This document shows positions 33,247 through 45,330 of a stretch of 64,000 bases of DNA, in pieces; positions within the stretch are counted from its first letter, which is position 1, and the number at the start of each line of letters is the position of its first letter. The notes under the pieces are model-generated. The model saw only the letters and a program-made list of their open reading frames with translations. It was not told the DNA's origin and did no database searches. Location: NCBI GenBank assembly GCA_029379385.1, contig CM055613.1, forward strand, positions 18,122,001 to 18,186,000, read 5' to 3'. The translations under genes were made by a program, and so were the position numbers. The DNA is from Quillaja saponaria. Taxonomy: Eukaryota; Streptophyta; Magnoliopsida; Fabales; Quillajaceae.

Positions 33247-34662
33247 TGATAAGTTTATGAAATAACCTTATTACATGTCCTTTTTATTCATATTATTTGT
33301 TACGTTCTTGAGTTTCAGTTGAAGTTTGCTTAACTTTTTAGTTAATTCTTAGTCGAGTCCTTGTTATATTAGGATGTTGAATCCTAATTGATTTTGACTA
33401 GGATTTAGGTTTTTAATATGAATTCCATTCATTCTTAACTGATTTTGTGTATTTTGAAGGTTTAATGCTTAAAGGAAACCCTTTTGAAGTCAAAGTTGAG
33501 TCAAACATAGATTTCCTACTTATCAGGCGCCATGGCCACAACAATGGGGCACCACAACTCCAAAAGTTATGCAAAAAGGAAACTAGACAAATCCTGTTGG
33601 CGCCTAGGCACTAAGGACAGAAGCATCCAGCACCTAGGTGGAAATAAAGTAGCCCCTAGGTGCCCAACATGATTTTCCATTTCAAATTTCAGTGCCTAGG
33701 CACCAGAACTTTAGCGCTGCATCCTGTCTCGATTCCTAGTCCAAGTTAAACTCTTTTTGATTGTTTTGAAGTCTATTTGAAAAGGCTTATGTTAGGGAAT
33801 CAAAACACATATGTTTAGCGATGAAAGTCTGGAGTTTAGAGGCATTAAGAGTGCAAGGAGCAAGAGGACCTTGGGATGACTGAAGATTAAATCCTGACAA
33901 CCATCGATTTTCATTGTTCTACTATTTATCTTATGTTTTCTGTATATGAATTAATGTTTACACTATGTAGCATGAAGTAGTTTTCTCTCAAGGATTTCAA
34001 TAGAACTCAATAGATAACTTAATTTTATGTTATAATGTGATTGCTTATGGTTTGATACATGAATTGTTTATCTTATTCTATGCTTTATGCTACAAATTGA
34101 TTGGCTACTAATTAGATTGATTTGGTAACTTAGATGAACTTTGACAAAGGAAATCTATGTTTAGCCTTGAATAAGATAGCACTTGTTTAAATCTATTCAC
34201 ATGCTTATTTGAATTTGATTTGTATGTAGGATAGAAATATACCTCCATACCTTGTGTAGACATAGTTAGGACTATTCTTAATGAGTTTAGCTTAACTCAA
34301 TTCTCATAGAAATATAGTGAATTGGTTAAGTTAGACATTATTATAAGCAATTCGAAAATACCTATAATTGAATAAGAATCCTAGGTTAATAATTTGGTAT
34401 CACAACTAAGTATGATAAGATAATAATAATCCAAGTGAATGTTGAGGAAAGTTATAATTCTAGTTTTTCTCCATTACATTCTTACATTTGCTTGCTCTAA
34501 CTTAGTTATCAATCTCTCAAAGTTCAATCATTTAGATAAAGTAGGGTTGATAAATTTTAGTACTTAGTAATTATTAGATCCAATTCCTCATGGGTTCGAC
34601 ACTTCACTTACACTTTATTACTTGTACACAATACGTGTACTTGCATGGTAAATCCAACAACA
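33247..34662 (+). repeat. 3' LTR of the non-autonomous element
   Basis: It begins TGATAAGTTTATG and ends aatccaacaaca, and is collinear with the 5' LTR. Four CCTAGG palindromes fall at 33603, 33633, 33655 and 33695. Confidence 0.9.
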
Positions 34663-34667
34663 GAATG

Positions 34668-36364
34668 CTTGGAGTTTCTTCATGAATCGTCATAGTTGTA
34701 CTCTTATTCAAACACATGAAATGATCCATGATTAGAAATCTATTTCAAATGAAATGCCTTTAATGATATAGTTCACACAATTGACCAGTTCAATAACTTT
34801 TTAAGAAAATTTTACCTTTTGGTAACGGTTGAAGAAATTGATTCCACCTTTAGGATACGTGCTACCTTCCACTTGGTAGAGTCAACAATGGTGTGAGTGC
34901 TTGAAGCAAAAACTTTTTTAATTTAAACTAGAGGTCACGGCTTAGGAGGAGAAGGATTTAACAAAAACTTCAACTTGGTCTTGGTTATTCTCTTGGCCGA
35001 TTTTTCACAATGTGTTTCTTGTGATTCACTTGCATGGTCGAATCCTCCTTTATCTTATACATGTATAAGGGGTGGCTAAGGTTGTAGAGTTTTAGTCCAT
35101 CCATATTTTGGATTTCAATTAATCCTAAAGCCCAAGGCCCAAGGTCCAAAACTCCTTTAGTAATCCATAATTCTACTATGATTACTAATAAGCCTTTAGA
35201 CTCTTAGTGGCCAAAATCTAATTAGGATTCCCACTAGGCCTATTCTTGACTTTCAAGTAAACAAGTCGTGTCCAGGTAACAAATTCCTTTTTTACCCTTA
35301 TGTTCTTGGAACTTAACTATTAATTTTAAAACTCGATTAATCCTTCTAGGTTCTTAATCTAAGTCAATTAAAGTGTGTCTCGTATGTTAGCAATAAATAT
35401 ATTTGGATACCTCCTAAGAAGTACAGTTAAATTAAAATATTTTTAATTTAACTTTGGCTTTGCTTAACTAACTAACTTATATTCATAGATCAAGATTGTC
35501 ATATAGTAATATGAAAACCCAAGCACAAACGAAGTTAAGATCATTGATAAAACCTTTCAGTGATTGGTTATTATGTAATTCATTTCTTTTATTAACCATA
35601 TCCAGAGTTAGACATAAAACACAGATCCTAGTGTCAACTCTAACTTTGTTTAAATCTATTTGTACTTGAAACTAAGTTTATTGTTTGTTCCTTAAAGAGA
35701 TTCAAGAAAACACTTTTCTTAATCTTTTTTACTTTGCAAAGATTCCTAGAATAGGACATACTTGTCTGAAGAGGCCATAGGATATTTGTCCTCTTTATTG
35801 AAGATGTCATCATCTTTGTCTATCATTCATCTACCTACAAAGCTTCACTGTATGTCTAATAATTACCCATGTATTATCCTTTTTACATGATAAGGAGAAT
35901 GATATCAAAACACTTAGATTCACATATAAGGTAATAAGATGATTTCAAGTCAAATGATCACTTACACTACTAATATTTTGAGAACTTCTATTCACATGTA
36001 AGTAAAGACTCCAAATGGTTTCTCATGTAGGTTAATTCAGTGTACTTGTTCAACTAACAAGCATCCACGTGTTTGTCTCCTTTTATGAGATCATTATCTT
36101 CTTTATAAGAGAATGACACAACCTATGCTACTCTTAAAGAATAATCAATAACCCTATTCTTGATGATTCATTGAATAGGAATAGTTCTAGAACAATACTA
36201 TATGTTGTCATATTTCAAATTATGATCAACATCATAATTGTGCATACACAATTATTATTCTAGGTACTTTAAACATGATTATATAAATCTCAATTAATCA
36301 AATAATTAAGGAATGCCTAAATAATATTATTACATGTATTAAATACTAATAAAGTGTCATTACA
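34668..36364 (-). repeat. 5' LTR of the copia element, outer (5') part
   Basis: Continues the LTR interrupted at 29362. It is homologous to 22020-24178, for example aacacttttcttaatct, gaagaggccat and aaagtgtcattaca. The outer limit is set at the end of the homology with the left LTR. Confidence 0.85.
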
Positions 36365-38100
36365 ACTAATCATTGATTGACTTTTGGACACCAATAGTGA
36401 CATAAGGAACCTTAAGTAAGGCAAGGTATGTGATTTTTGGTAAACTTGTCTTACCAAATCAAGTATCTGGCAGAGCGTCGGGTCACTCATGTGCTCCAAG
36501 GCTTGAGCAAGGCGATGTTTCTGTTTTCAAATAGTTATTATAGATAGGATCCTACCAACAAGGCTCGGAACTATCATTTATCATTATCGCTAGCTATTGA
36601 CCATAATTTAAGAGTCACTAAAGACTTTTAACGATGTAAGCCGATAGCTCTCGCAATTTAAAGACCTATGATAGGAGCTTCATATTCAGTAGCATTACTA
36701 CAGGTCAGGATGTCGATTTCCAATTCATATTGTATGAGTACTTCATCCTGCCACTACAAAACTAGCCTATTTTTGGTTCCTTTTTTCCTTAACAATCTAA
36801 TAACATAGAGGGTCCATGAATTGGAATGTTAAGTGTGGGGTTTACGAGAGAATAAGGGAATCTATTGGTCAAAGTCGTACCATGCACTCTAGGATAAACT
36901 CTTTTGACACTTGTTCTTTAATAGCCTTTATTGGCACATAACATATACCAAACTCCCTTAACTTAACCGACCACAAGACCAACCTTTTAAAGGAGCTGGG
37001 CTCTTGTAAAACTTTTTTTATTTGTGCGAACCTCTATGATATGTGCTTCAAAATAAGGGCGCAGCTTCCTAGCCAAGGTTACTATGGCAAAAGCCATTTT
37101 CTCAATAGAGGAATAACACACTTCTACACATTGTGAAATTGACTCCCATAATACACAGGTTGTTGATACCCCTCGTACTCTCTAATTAAGATCAAACTAA
37201 CCATTTTTTTTAAGACTGCTAAGTGTATGTAAATGATTTCACCAAGAATTGGTCATCCAAGCTCAAGTACCATGGACAAGTATCTTTATAACTGAGAAAA
37301 GGACCACTCAAAATCCTTTGTCCATTCAAACACCTTTTTCAAGATGTTGAAAAAAGGGATGTACCTATCTCATTCTTTAGACATAGCCTAAATAAAACTG
37401 CTACAATAACCTATAAGTTTCTGCACTTCGAGGACTCTGCATTTACAAGATTGATTGTATCTTGTCAGGGTTTGCCTTAATTCCATGGGGCACCACCATG
37501 AATCCCAAGAACTTTTCCTTTATTACACCGAAAGTGCATTTAGTAGAATATAATTTCATATGGTATGTCCCATGGAACACTTCTCGGAGGTCAGCTATAC
37601 AGTCTTGCCCCGATGTTCTATTTACAAGCATATCATCGACATAGGCTTCCAATGTACTTACTATCTACTATTTGAATATCTTGCTGACCAGGCTATGGTA
37701 CATAGCCCCTACTTTTTTTAGTCCGAATGACATTACTTTGTTGCAACAGGCGCCTAGCTTAGTAATGAAATATATTTTTTCTTGGTCCTCGGGGGATAAT
37801 AGTATCTAGTTATATCTTGAGTACATATCCATGAAACTAAGGAAGGCATTTCCCAAGTAAGCATCCACTAGCTAGTCAATGCTTGGTAGTGGGAAACTAT
37901 CTTTTATGCGTGTCTTGTTCAGATTTGTATAGTTGACACATATTTGCTATTTCTCACTCGACATCCTCACCATGACCACGTTGGCTAACCACTCTAACTA
38001 CTAGACTTCTCTGATAAACTTGGCATTGAAGAGCTTGTCAACCTTTTTCTGAATCACTCGTAGTTTATCCAAGGCAAAATTTCTTTTTCTCTGCTTAACT
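36365..38100 (-). pseudogene. Ty3/gypsy (Tat-like) reverse transcriptase and RNase H, decayed
   Basis: Minus-strand reading from about 37990 gives VVMVRMSSEK, KDSFPLPSID, LSFMDMYSRYN, EKIYFITKLGACCNKVMSFG, LKKVGAMYHSLVSKIFK, EAYVDDMLVNRTSGQD and KCTFGVIKEKFLGFMVVPHG, a collinear reverse transcriptase. Its YVDD active site is kept, but stops lie between the blocks. Further left, around 36680-36760, SNATEYEAPIIG is the RNase H block. It is the upstream part of the gypsy element whose integrase lies at 16745-21852. Confidence 0.85.
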
Positions 38101-39332
38101 AATTTAAAGGTAAGGTCAGTATTCAGCTGTGGGTTATCACCAAGGGGTCTATTCCAGCCATCTCTGCAGCCAATCTTGCAAATATCTTCATGTTCTCCCT
38201 GAGGAAGGATATTAACTCCTCCTTTAACTCACATATGTTTGTCCCCACCTACAAAGTCCTTTCCTCACTACCTGCCTACATGTGAAATTTTTCCACATTT
38301 TCTTTAGCCTTAACTTTATCATATAGGTTACTTAGAATCAGGCCATGTCAGGTTGGGAATTTTTCTTGTCCCTAGGACCTCCTTCTTCTTCCTCAAAGTG
38401 GAAACATAACATTGTCAAGCCATCTTTGATCTCCTCTCATGGTGCCTACACCTTTCTCTGTGAAACCTAGTGGGCGTGACCTTGATTTTTATCTGTTTCA
38501 TAAGGTATGGTCTTTTAGATAACCCCTTTTAATCAACTTCTCTATCTCATTCTTCAACTAGTAATAATCGTCAGTGTTGGGCTGGGGGAGTTATTATACC
38601 TACAATACTTCCTTGTGTCCACAGTTTCACCACAATAATTCATCATTGGTGCTTTAGGAATGAGATTTTTGTGTTCAACATCCATTAGAATTCTTAAGCA
38701 TGATTTGGTTAGAAGGGTGTAGGTTTCGAAATAGGGTCGCTACGGATTCATAAGCCTCTTACCATCCTGCTTTCCGTGTGGCTTCCTCGATGGGTTACTT
38801 TTTGGGAAATTTTAAAGGCTTATCACCCCTTGGTTGTACGTCCTGCCTAAGGAATCAAGTTTTTGGAGAGCACGTTTTGCCTCCTTCGCATTTTGATGCT
38901 CTTGAGCCTTTTCCGTTAATTCCTCTAACCTAACGAGGTCTTTCGATTTAAATGGTATCAAAAAAGAGATTCTTGTAATTTGACCTTCAAGGTCATGATA
39001 ACTACCCCCATGCTTATAGTTTTGGCCTCCAATATCAAGCTATTAAAATGACACATATAATCTTTTAAAGATTCTCATCTACCTTGCTTAGTTGATAATA
39101 AGCTAGTTGCGACTTTGGCCTAAGCCTTGTTAGTCATATAGTTTCCTTTGAAAGAAGCGACCAATTGACTGAAATTGGAAATGGAATTTGGTTTTATACC
39201 AGGGCCTAGCTGACTCCCTAAGGGTTGACCTAAAAGCCCTGCACAACATCGCGTCAAGCACTCTATGCAAAAGCATCAATGATTCGAATCCTACAACAAA
39301 GTCATTGGGATCTGTTGATCAATGATACTGCT
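38101..39332 (-). pseudogene. Ty3/gypsy (Tat-like) gag and protease region, decayed
   Basis: Near 39090-39330 the minus strand reads STDPNDFVVGFESLMLLHRV, DAMLCRAFRSTLRESARPWY and FQRKLY, the gag (retrotransposon capsid) block of Tat-like elements. The part between gag and reverse transcriptase (38100-39000) should include protease but is too broken for me to place it. It ends where an LTR has inserted at 39333. Confidence 0.75.
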
Positions 39333-40811
39333 TGATAACTTTGTGAAATATAGTTATTTCACTATATTTTTTATTCCTATATTGTGCTAAATCCTAGAGT
39401 ATAGAGTTAGAATTTATTTAAAATTAGTGTTTTGTATCTAATCTAGATTGTTTAGGAGTTTGTAGGATTTTAATTTAATTAGGAATAGTTTTCATTGTTT
39501 TGGTTATTTAATTTGTTTTCAAATGTTTTTGTAGTGTCCTAATCGAAGATAAAGAAGGAAGTCCTAAAGTCTCGCGCTGAGACATGAAAATTTTAGCACT
39601 GTTGTCGTGGTGTGATAACACTTACGCCTCCTCGCCACATCACAAGAATTCCTTCACCTAAGCCAGAGAGGAAAGTGCCATAACACCATACTAAGGGACA
39701 CCGCAGCGTCCAAATCAGAGAAATTTTAGTCCAAGTCAGAGAGCATTATACCGCAGTACCACTAAGGAAGAGGCTATTGCACCCTCAACGAAGACAATTT
39801 CGTAAGCAACCAGAGAAGGCAGTGCCGCAGTGCCATATATGAAGATGCCGCGGTGTGATGAGTTAGAATCCTATATGGACTAGTTAGAAGTTGTGGCACC
39901 GCAGTGCCAAGGAAGGAAGCATTAGGCATTGTCTAGTTTTTTCAAGGACTCCTAAGGGAAATCAAGGCTATAGTTGAAAAACACACTAGAACAAGTGAGT
40001 TAAGAGATTCTAAAAAATAGTGAAGACCCGGAGCTGTGACAAACTCCAATTTTCTACCCTCTTTTGTTTATTTCTTTTTACCTGTATTGGGTATTTCTTT
40101 TATGTTGTTGTTTTTCATAGCTAGTATAGAGTACTTGCATTCTAGGGTTTTAATTGAACTCACACGTAGCATATGTGGCCCTTGATTTGATTTTATGCAT
40201 GCTTTAATTCAAATATTTATACATTATTCTTAATGCTTCTAATTGTTTAATTACCAGTTAGATTGATTAGGAACCTTGGAGAATTGACTTGGAAAAGTCA
40301 ATTTTGGGGTTAACCTTAGGTAGCTTAGCTTATGACTAGATTGTTTATCTTTATTGAAGAATTTAATTTGTTAAAGAGATAGGAATATACTATTAACCAA
40401 AATGAACCAGATTAGATTGGTTCATAATAAATTTGTCTTAGTATAATTCTCATAAGAATATAATGAATTAGACTAAGAGCAATATAAAATTGTTGGACAT
40501 AGGAATATGCTTGTAATTGCTTAAGAATCTAGGTTGATATTTTGAAAAATTGCATGAATTGAATTAAAGTAAGGAAAACATAGGTGAAGTGTGAGAGATT
40601 TTGTGAACCTAGGTATTAATTTAATTAATTTACATAAATTTAGTTAATTTAGAATTCCAAACTCTAAAATCGCATTGGCTTGATTAAGATTAAGTTGCAT
40701 ACATATTGATAATTAGCTTAAAAAGTGATACAATTTCTCATGGAAACGATCACTACTTTGATTATGTTAATTGCAATGGAATGTGCAATTGCGATACAAA
40801 ATTTCATGTCA
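39333..40811 (+). mobile_element. LTR (Athila-like family) with adjacent primer site, inserted in gypsy gag
   Basis: It begins TGATAACTTTGTG and ends ttcatgtca, 1479 bp. It is followed by agtttt and a decayed tRNA-Asp primer site. Its middle part (39560-39910) is studded with gccgcagtgcc-type strings, resembling the palindrome-rich zone of the other LTRs here. No matching direct 3' LTR is present downstream, so the element is truncated or rearranged. Confidence 0.75.
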
Positions 40812-40817
40812 AGTTTT

Positions 40818-40834
40818 TGGCACTATTACTAGGG
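40818..40834 (+). other. Decayed tRNA-Asp primer binding site
   Basis: TGGCACTATTACTAGGG lies 6 bp after the LTR end and aligns without gaps to TGGCGCCGTTGCCGGGG, with mismatches that are transitions. Confidence 0.6.
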
Positions 40835-43404
40835 AATAATATTTACTTTAATCGTCAATATTAATATAAGCATTCTTGATTCTAATTAAAGTTCTTATTT
40901 TCTGTAATTTAGGTATTATTTAACATTGCATGTGACAAACTTAAAACTTGGAACCAGCACCATACAATCCCGAGGTCTTTGCTGCCATCCTAAATGTTAT
41001 AGGCCTAGTTAAAGGTGAAACTCTTACTATTTATTATTTTCATAATTACTTGAAGGGTTTGTATGGTAAATTTTTTTTTTTGTTTATTCCACTGCCCCAA
41101 TTATCTAAAACTAATTTTTCTACAAAAATTAAAAATTAAAAATTAAAAATTAAAAAACGGTTAAAATTCCTAAAGATGGAGAGAACCAAATAATCTGAGA
41201 TTAGCTTTAGTGGTCATTCTACTTTTTTTTTTCTTGATTCCAAAAGACTAAAAGTGAATTGGGTTTTTAATATTTTAACGAGTTCAAACAAATCTTCCTT
41301 AAAACTCAAAAGTAAAACTTCAAAAGCATCATACTTGGCTAAAATGCGATAACTAATGTATAATGTTTTGTACATATGATTATATTAACATTATTTAGAA
41401 TCATCTATTTTGGTTGATAGATTAAATGTTTGGGGTGAAGCTATGGAAGCAAGGGTAAGATGGAAGCACGGTTGTGCAACTATATCAGCAAGGTTAAGAA
41501 GGCAGAATGATTTGGATTGGGGAAAGTACTATTTGGCTGTGAATGGTGATATGCTAAGGGGAACCAGACCATTCACAATTCTGGGCATAATGTAAGTCAT
41601 CAACAACTGAAAAGCCAAAAAGAGAATTAGTTCTTAAACAGCCTGACTGATTATGATTTTCGATAGACTGAATATGGAGATGGACAAAAAGAAAAGGAGG
41701 AAAGTGGTATATGCTGTTGTGGTAGATAGTGAAGGAAAATGGTGGTAAACTAGGTCTGATTTCACAATCGATCTATTTCATCTTCCTAATCCTTCTCCCT
41801 TTCACCCATAGGTCTGCACCCTTACTCCTCAAATGTAACCTTACCAATCGCCTCTAATCGAAGCAGATCTGGAATTCAAGTTTGGGATTCTCACTTACCC
41901 AGTTTTCCATCCTCATTCACCCCTCCGAGCATACCCTTCTATCCATTCAAAGTTCAACCTCTTGAATATTTTGATTTTTTCATCCTAGATTCATAATTGT
42001 AAACCTACCTGACTTTCCATTCTCATTCATCCATTCAAACTTGATTGGCATTCCATCCTTATTCATTCCTCTAAACCTACACAATTTTCCTTCCTAATTC
42101 ATTCTAAATATCTGTCCAGAATCAGTTCTAGATTCGCTCTCCTAAACCTACCCTATTTCATATTTTAGTTACGTGCTAGCTTGCATGGCTTAAAATTCCA
42201 GCATGGTTGAAGCCTCTAAAAAGGCAGCCATGACTAAATCTTATGTGATAACTCTCAATGCCTTTGCACCACCACCCGACCAACTTGCGCTCCATGAATT
42301 CCTCACATCTATCCATATCCTACCAAAAAGTCATATACACATGAAGGATTTCTAGCGTGCATTTCACTGTAGAAGACATTTAAGCCTATGAGGAATTATT
42401 TACTTGGTCCCTAATTGTAAAATTTGCATCCACAAATCCTTGCCCGGGACTTGTAGACATTAAAAATTTTGGATAAGAATTGGAGCCTAAAGGTATCACC
42501 AGTAATAAGCCATTTGGGATCACGTCATTTTCTCATACTGTGTTTTTTAGAGGAGGATATTATAAGGTGGGTGAATCTTTTTTCCGCTTGTTCAAGTGAA
42601 CAAATTCTTTTTCAATAGCAAGTGAATCGCCTTGAGCTCCAGTATAGATCAGGTTATCTTCTTTGCCCTTACCTTTTTTTACTCTAAGAATTTTGAAGAA
42701 AACAGTATTTGGAATAGGTAAGTTTTTAAAAGCTAATTAACATACTCTTACATTGGCATAACCTAGTATTGCGAGGGTATGTTTGAAAATAGATATTTTT
42801 CCTTTATTCCCCACAAATTATGGATAACTGTAGGCTCTATTGGTTTTTGGCAACATATAATTGTAGAATGAAGGCTAAAAACTTCTGAGCCAAGTCTTCC
42901 TTTATGGTGATCGAACTATCTAGAAATCAATTCAACCAACTTTTACCTTATCTCACAGTGAAAAAGGAAAATCTCAATCTTATAGCTGCATTAGAGACTC
43001 CGTAGAAAATTTACAATATGAGCATAATTGGGTAATTCACAAAACTACACTAATGTTTAAATCATCTAAATTATTGTTGGCTTGATCATGAAATTGTTAG
43101 CTTAAAATAGGGGGTCTTCGGATTCTAGAATGAAGGCATTGCATGAGTGGTACTGCATACTCCCATAAGGACTTTGGCTCAACTTATTCAACCATTATTT
43201 TGAGGTGAGTTGAAACTCATGAATTCTCCCTTTGAAGTCTTCGATGAGTTTTGTCAATTTCTATATAAAAAGGAACAATCTCCAAACTTTAGACACTTGG
43301 AGTAAAATGATCAAGAATACCTGAAAGTGAAGAAAAAGAAAGTTTAAATTAAGACTAAAATTGCTTGGTATTAATATAAACAAAAATTAGTCAAATAAAT
43401 TTTT
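40835..43404. other. Unassigned retroelement interior between two convergent LTRs
   Basis: It is bounded by a plus-strand LTR/primer site on the left and a minus-strand one on the right, so it should be the interior of one or both elements. Short frames at 40948-41139 and 41410-41595 (plus) show no motif I recognise. A segment at 42200-42330 (plus) reads VITLNAFAPPPDQLALHEFL and then breaks; I cannot name it. No gag-pol is visible. Confidence 0.45.
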
Positions 43405-43417
43405 GGCAATGGAGCCA
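43405..43417 (-). other. Decayed tRNA-Asp primer binding site, minus strand
   Basis: The minus strand reads TGGCTCCATTGCC next to the LTR end at 43425, matching TGGCGCCGTTGCC with two changes. Confidence 0.6.
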
Positions 43418-43424
43418 AAACTTA

Positions 43425-44743
43425 TGGATTTTATCTACGCAAGTACACGTATTGATAACTAATGTAATGAAAAGTTATGTATCGTTTTGATGAGGAATTA
43501 TTATCGAAATTCGTTAATTACTAAAATTATAGCAATCTAATCTTATTCAATCAAACGAATTAAGTTTGGACACTAATAATAACATAAAACTAACTAACAA
43601 GAATGACAAAATGACTTCTAAGAATCAATAAAGAAAACCTAGGATTACAATTCTTCTCAACACTTCATTTAAATCTCTTTTGCTTTCTCTTAATTTACTA
43701 AATGGATTGAGTTGTTAACCTAGAGTTCTAATTCAATTATAAGTATCCCCCGATATTCTTATAATACTATCTCTCTCAACCAATTCACTATATTCCTATG
43801 AGAATTAGATTAAGAAAAGATTTATTAGGGTTTAACTATATCTTAACTACACATGACATGAGAGTATATCCGAATCTCAGATACATAACAAATCATTCAA
43901 TTATAGAAATAAGTTTGAACACATGTTATTCCATCCATGGCTAACACTAAACTTTATTTTCCAAGTTTATTTAAGTTACCAATTTTAATCTAATTGGTGA
44001 TCAATCAATTAAAAGCATTAAGCACAAGGTGAAAATAAACAACTCAATTACCATTAACCCTAAGAAATAGAGAAAAGGACAAATCCAAATCACTTGTTAA
44101 TTCAATTGCAATCCTAGAGAAAGCAACTTAGTTCATACTAAACATTGAAAACATAGACTAAAAAAATTCATCAATGTCATTACAAGAAAACTTCATAAAA
44201 TTAATAGGAGAGAAAGAGAAACTACAAATTGTTAGGTTTTCAGTCTTCAATACTCCCAAAACTCATTTTGCTTCCTTACACACATATCATACGCTAATTG
44301 CTCCAGTAATAGAGTATGATACTAGTCAATCCTGTAAAACCTTAATTCATGTTAATCTCGTACAAAGTATCGTGTGGGCACAGTACCCTCAACTTTTCAA
44401 CGTCGTAGCCTCCATGTCTCGAGTTCAAATCAGCATTATACCCTATCCAGCTCTGCGGCCTCCAAAGTTTCTAAAGTAGCAACGCCTACTTACTAGATTT
44501 TCCACTCTACGATCTTCATAATTTAGAGCTCCTTTACATTGTGCACTTTCAAAACAAACACACTAAATCAATAACAAAATAAACTAACATTATTTAACAT
44601 TAACTTAACAAAAATTAACAAACATCAACAACCTAAAATAACTAACACTAAACTAAGAAACAAACTAAAACTACTAAATTCCAAATCTTTGCCATCTTCA
44701 ATGCTTAAAATATGATAAAATAACTATCTTTCATAGAGTTATC
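43425..44743 (-). mobile_element. LTR (Athila-like family), minus orientation
   Basis: On the minus strand it begins TGATAACTCTATGAAAGATA, similar to the LTR at 39333, and ends gataaaatcca. Its 3' part has the family-typical gatacgtgtacttgcg-like closing segment. It abuts a copia LTR fragment on its outer side. Confidence 0.75.
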
Positions 44744-44985
44744 ACCTTTCAATACTTAGTTACCGTATAATTCAATCCTTTCATCATTTATATTCTGAGT
44801 TAGACATAGAGCATGGATTATATTGTCAACCCTAGCTTTGTCTAAATTCATTAGTATTTGAAACCAATTTTACATTTTGCTCCTCAAAGAGATTTCTAGA
44901 AACATTTTTCTTAATTTCTTTTACTTTGCAAAGATTCATGGAATAAGACATACTTGTTTCAAGTGGCTATGAGGATATCACACAA
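44744..44985 (-). mobile_element. Copia LTR fragment, family of 21853-36364
   Basis: Collinear with about 23390-23610 and 35560-35800: ttcaatcctttc, gagttagacata, cttaatttcttttactttgc and gacatacttgt are shared. The fragment is cut at 44743 by the minus-strand LTR and is followed by copia protease sequence. Confidence 0.7.
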
Positions 44986-45330
44986 TTTTTAAAAAATGCA
45001 TCTATAACTTTTATCACACAATTGACTAATGCTAAAGAGATTGTGTTTAAGTCTATTGACAAATAACACTTGTTCTGTGTAACAAACTTCGTTGCCAATG
45101 TTACAAATTCTTTCAATCTTTCCTTTGTTGTCTCCAAATGTTACAAACCCACAGTTATTTGCTTTCACGAATGTGAACTTATCCTTTTCTCTAAACATGT
45201 GTATTGAACAACCACTGTCAAGCACCCAAGAGAACTCATGGTTTTGTCCCTTGAAATATACCTACAAACACAATCATTTAATCTTAGGTACACAAAATCT
45301 TGTGGGTCATTTAGGTTGAAATTTCAAATT
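44986..45330 (-). pseudogene. Copia gag-protease fragment
   Basis: The minus strand reads VLDSGCSIHMFREKDKF, GFVTFGDNKGKIERI and LKHNLFSISQLCDK. This is the copia aspartic protease (DSG active site in LDSGCS-HM) running into the pre-integrase region. Gag upstream is not recognisable. The frame is open for 78 codons, but the surroundings are broken. Confidence 0.85.

Larger units (their letters stand above)
29363..34662 (+). mobile_element. Complete non-autonomous LTR retrotransposon (Athila/Tat-like LTRs, no gag-pol)
   Basis: Two direct LTRs (29363-30796 and 33247-34662) enclose a 2.45-kb interior. The 5-bp flanks are ggatg (29358-29362) and gaatg (34663-34667), a target duplication with one transition. 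The empty site can be read from the sister copia LTR near 22010-22030. The interior starts with a primer site for tRNA-Asp and ends with a polypurine tract. No protease, reverse transcriptase or integrase is present. The only open frame is 94 residues. The LTRs differ at roughly one base in ten over the part compared, so the insertion is old. This is a large non-autonomous derivative dependent on a partner element. Confidence 0.9.
21853..36364 (-). mobile_element. Ty1/copia retrotransposon, minus strand, decayed, with nested insertions
   Basis: The 3' LTR is on the left (21853-24178) and the 5' LTR on the right (29189-36364, split by another element). In minus-strand order the interior holds a primer site for initiator tRNA-Met (TGGTATTAAAGCCTC, 29173-29187), a long leader, gag starting at 27565, protease remains, integrase and reverse transcriptase/RNase H ending DPLTKPL at the 3' LTR. 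All frames are broken. Both LTRs carry further insertions. Left flank taagg and right flank actaa do not form a clean target duplication, so the outer boundaries are good to a few bases only. It sits inside the old gypsy integrase/RNase H region. Confidence 0.85.

Noticed and set aside
37462..37644. Plus-strand frame over the gypsy reverse transcriptase
   Set aside because: It is the antisense shadow of the minus-strand YVDDM-containing frame.
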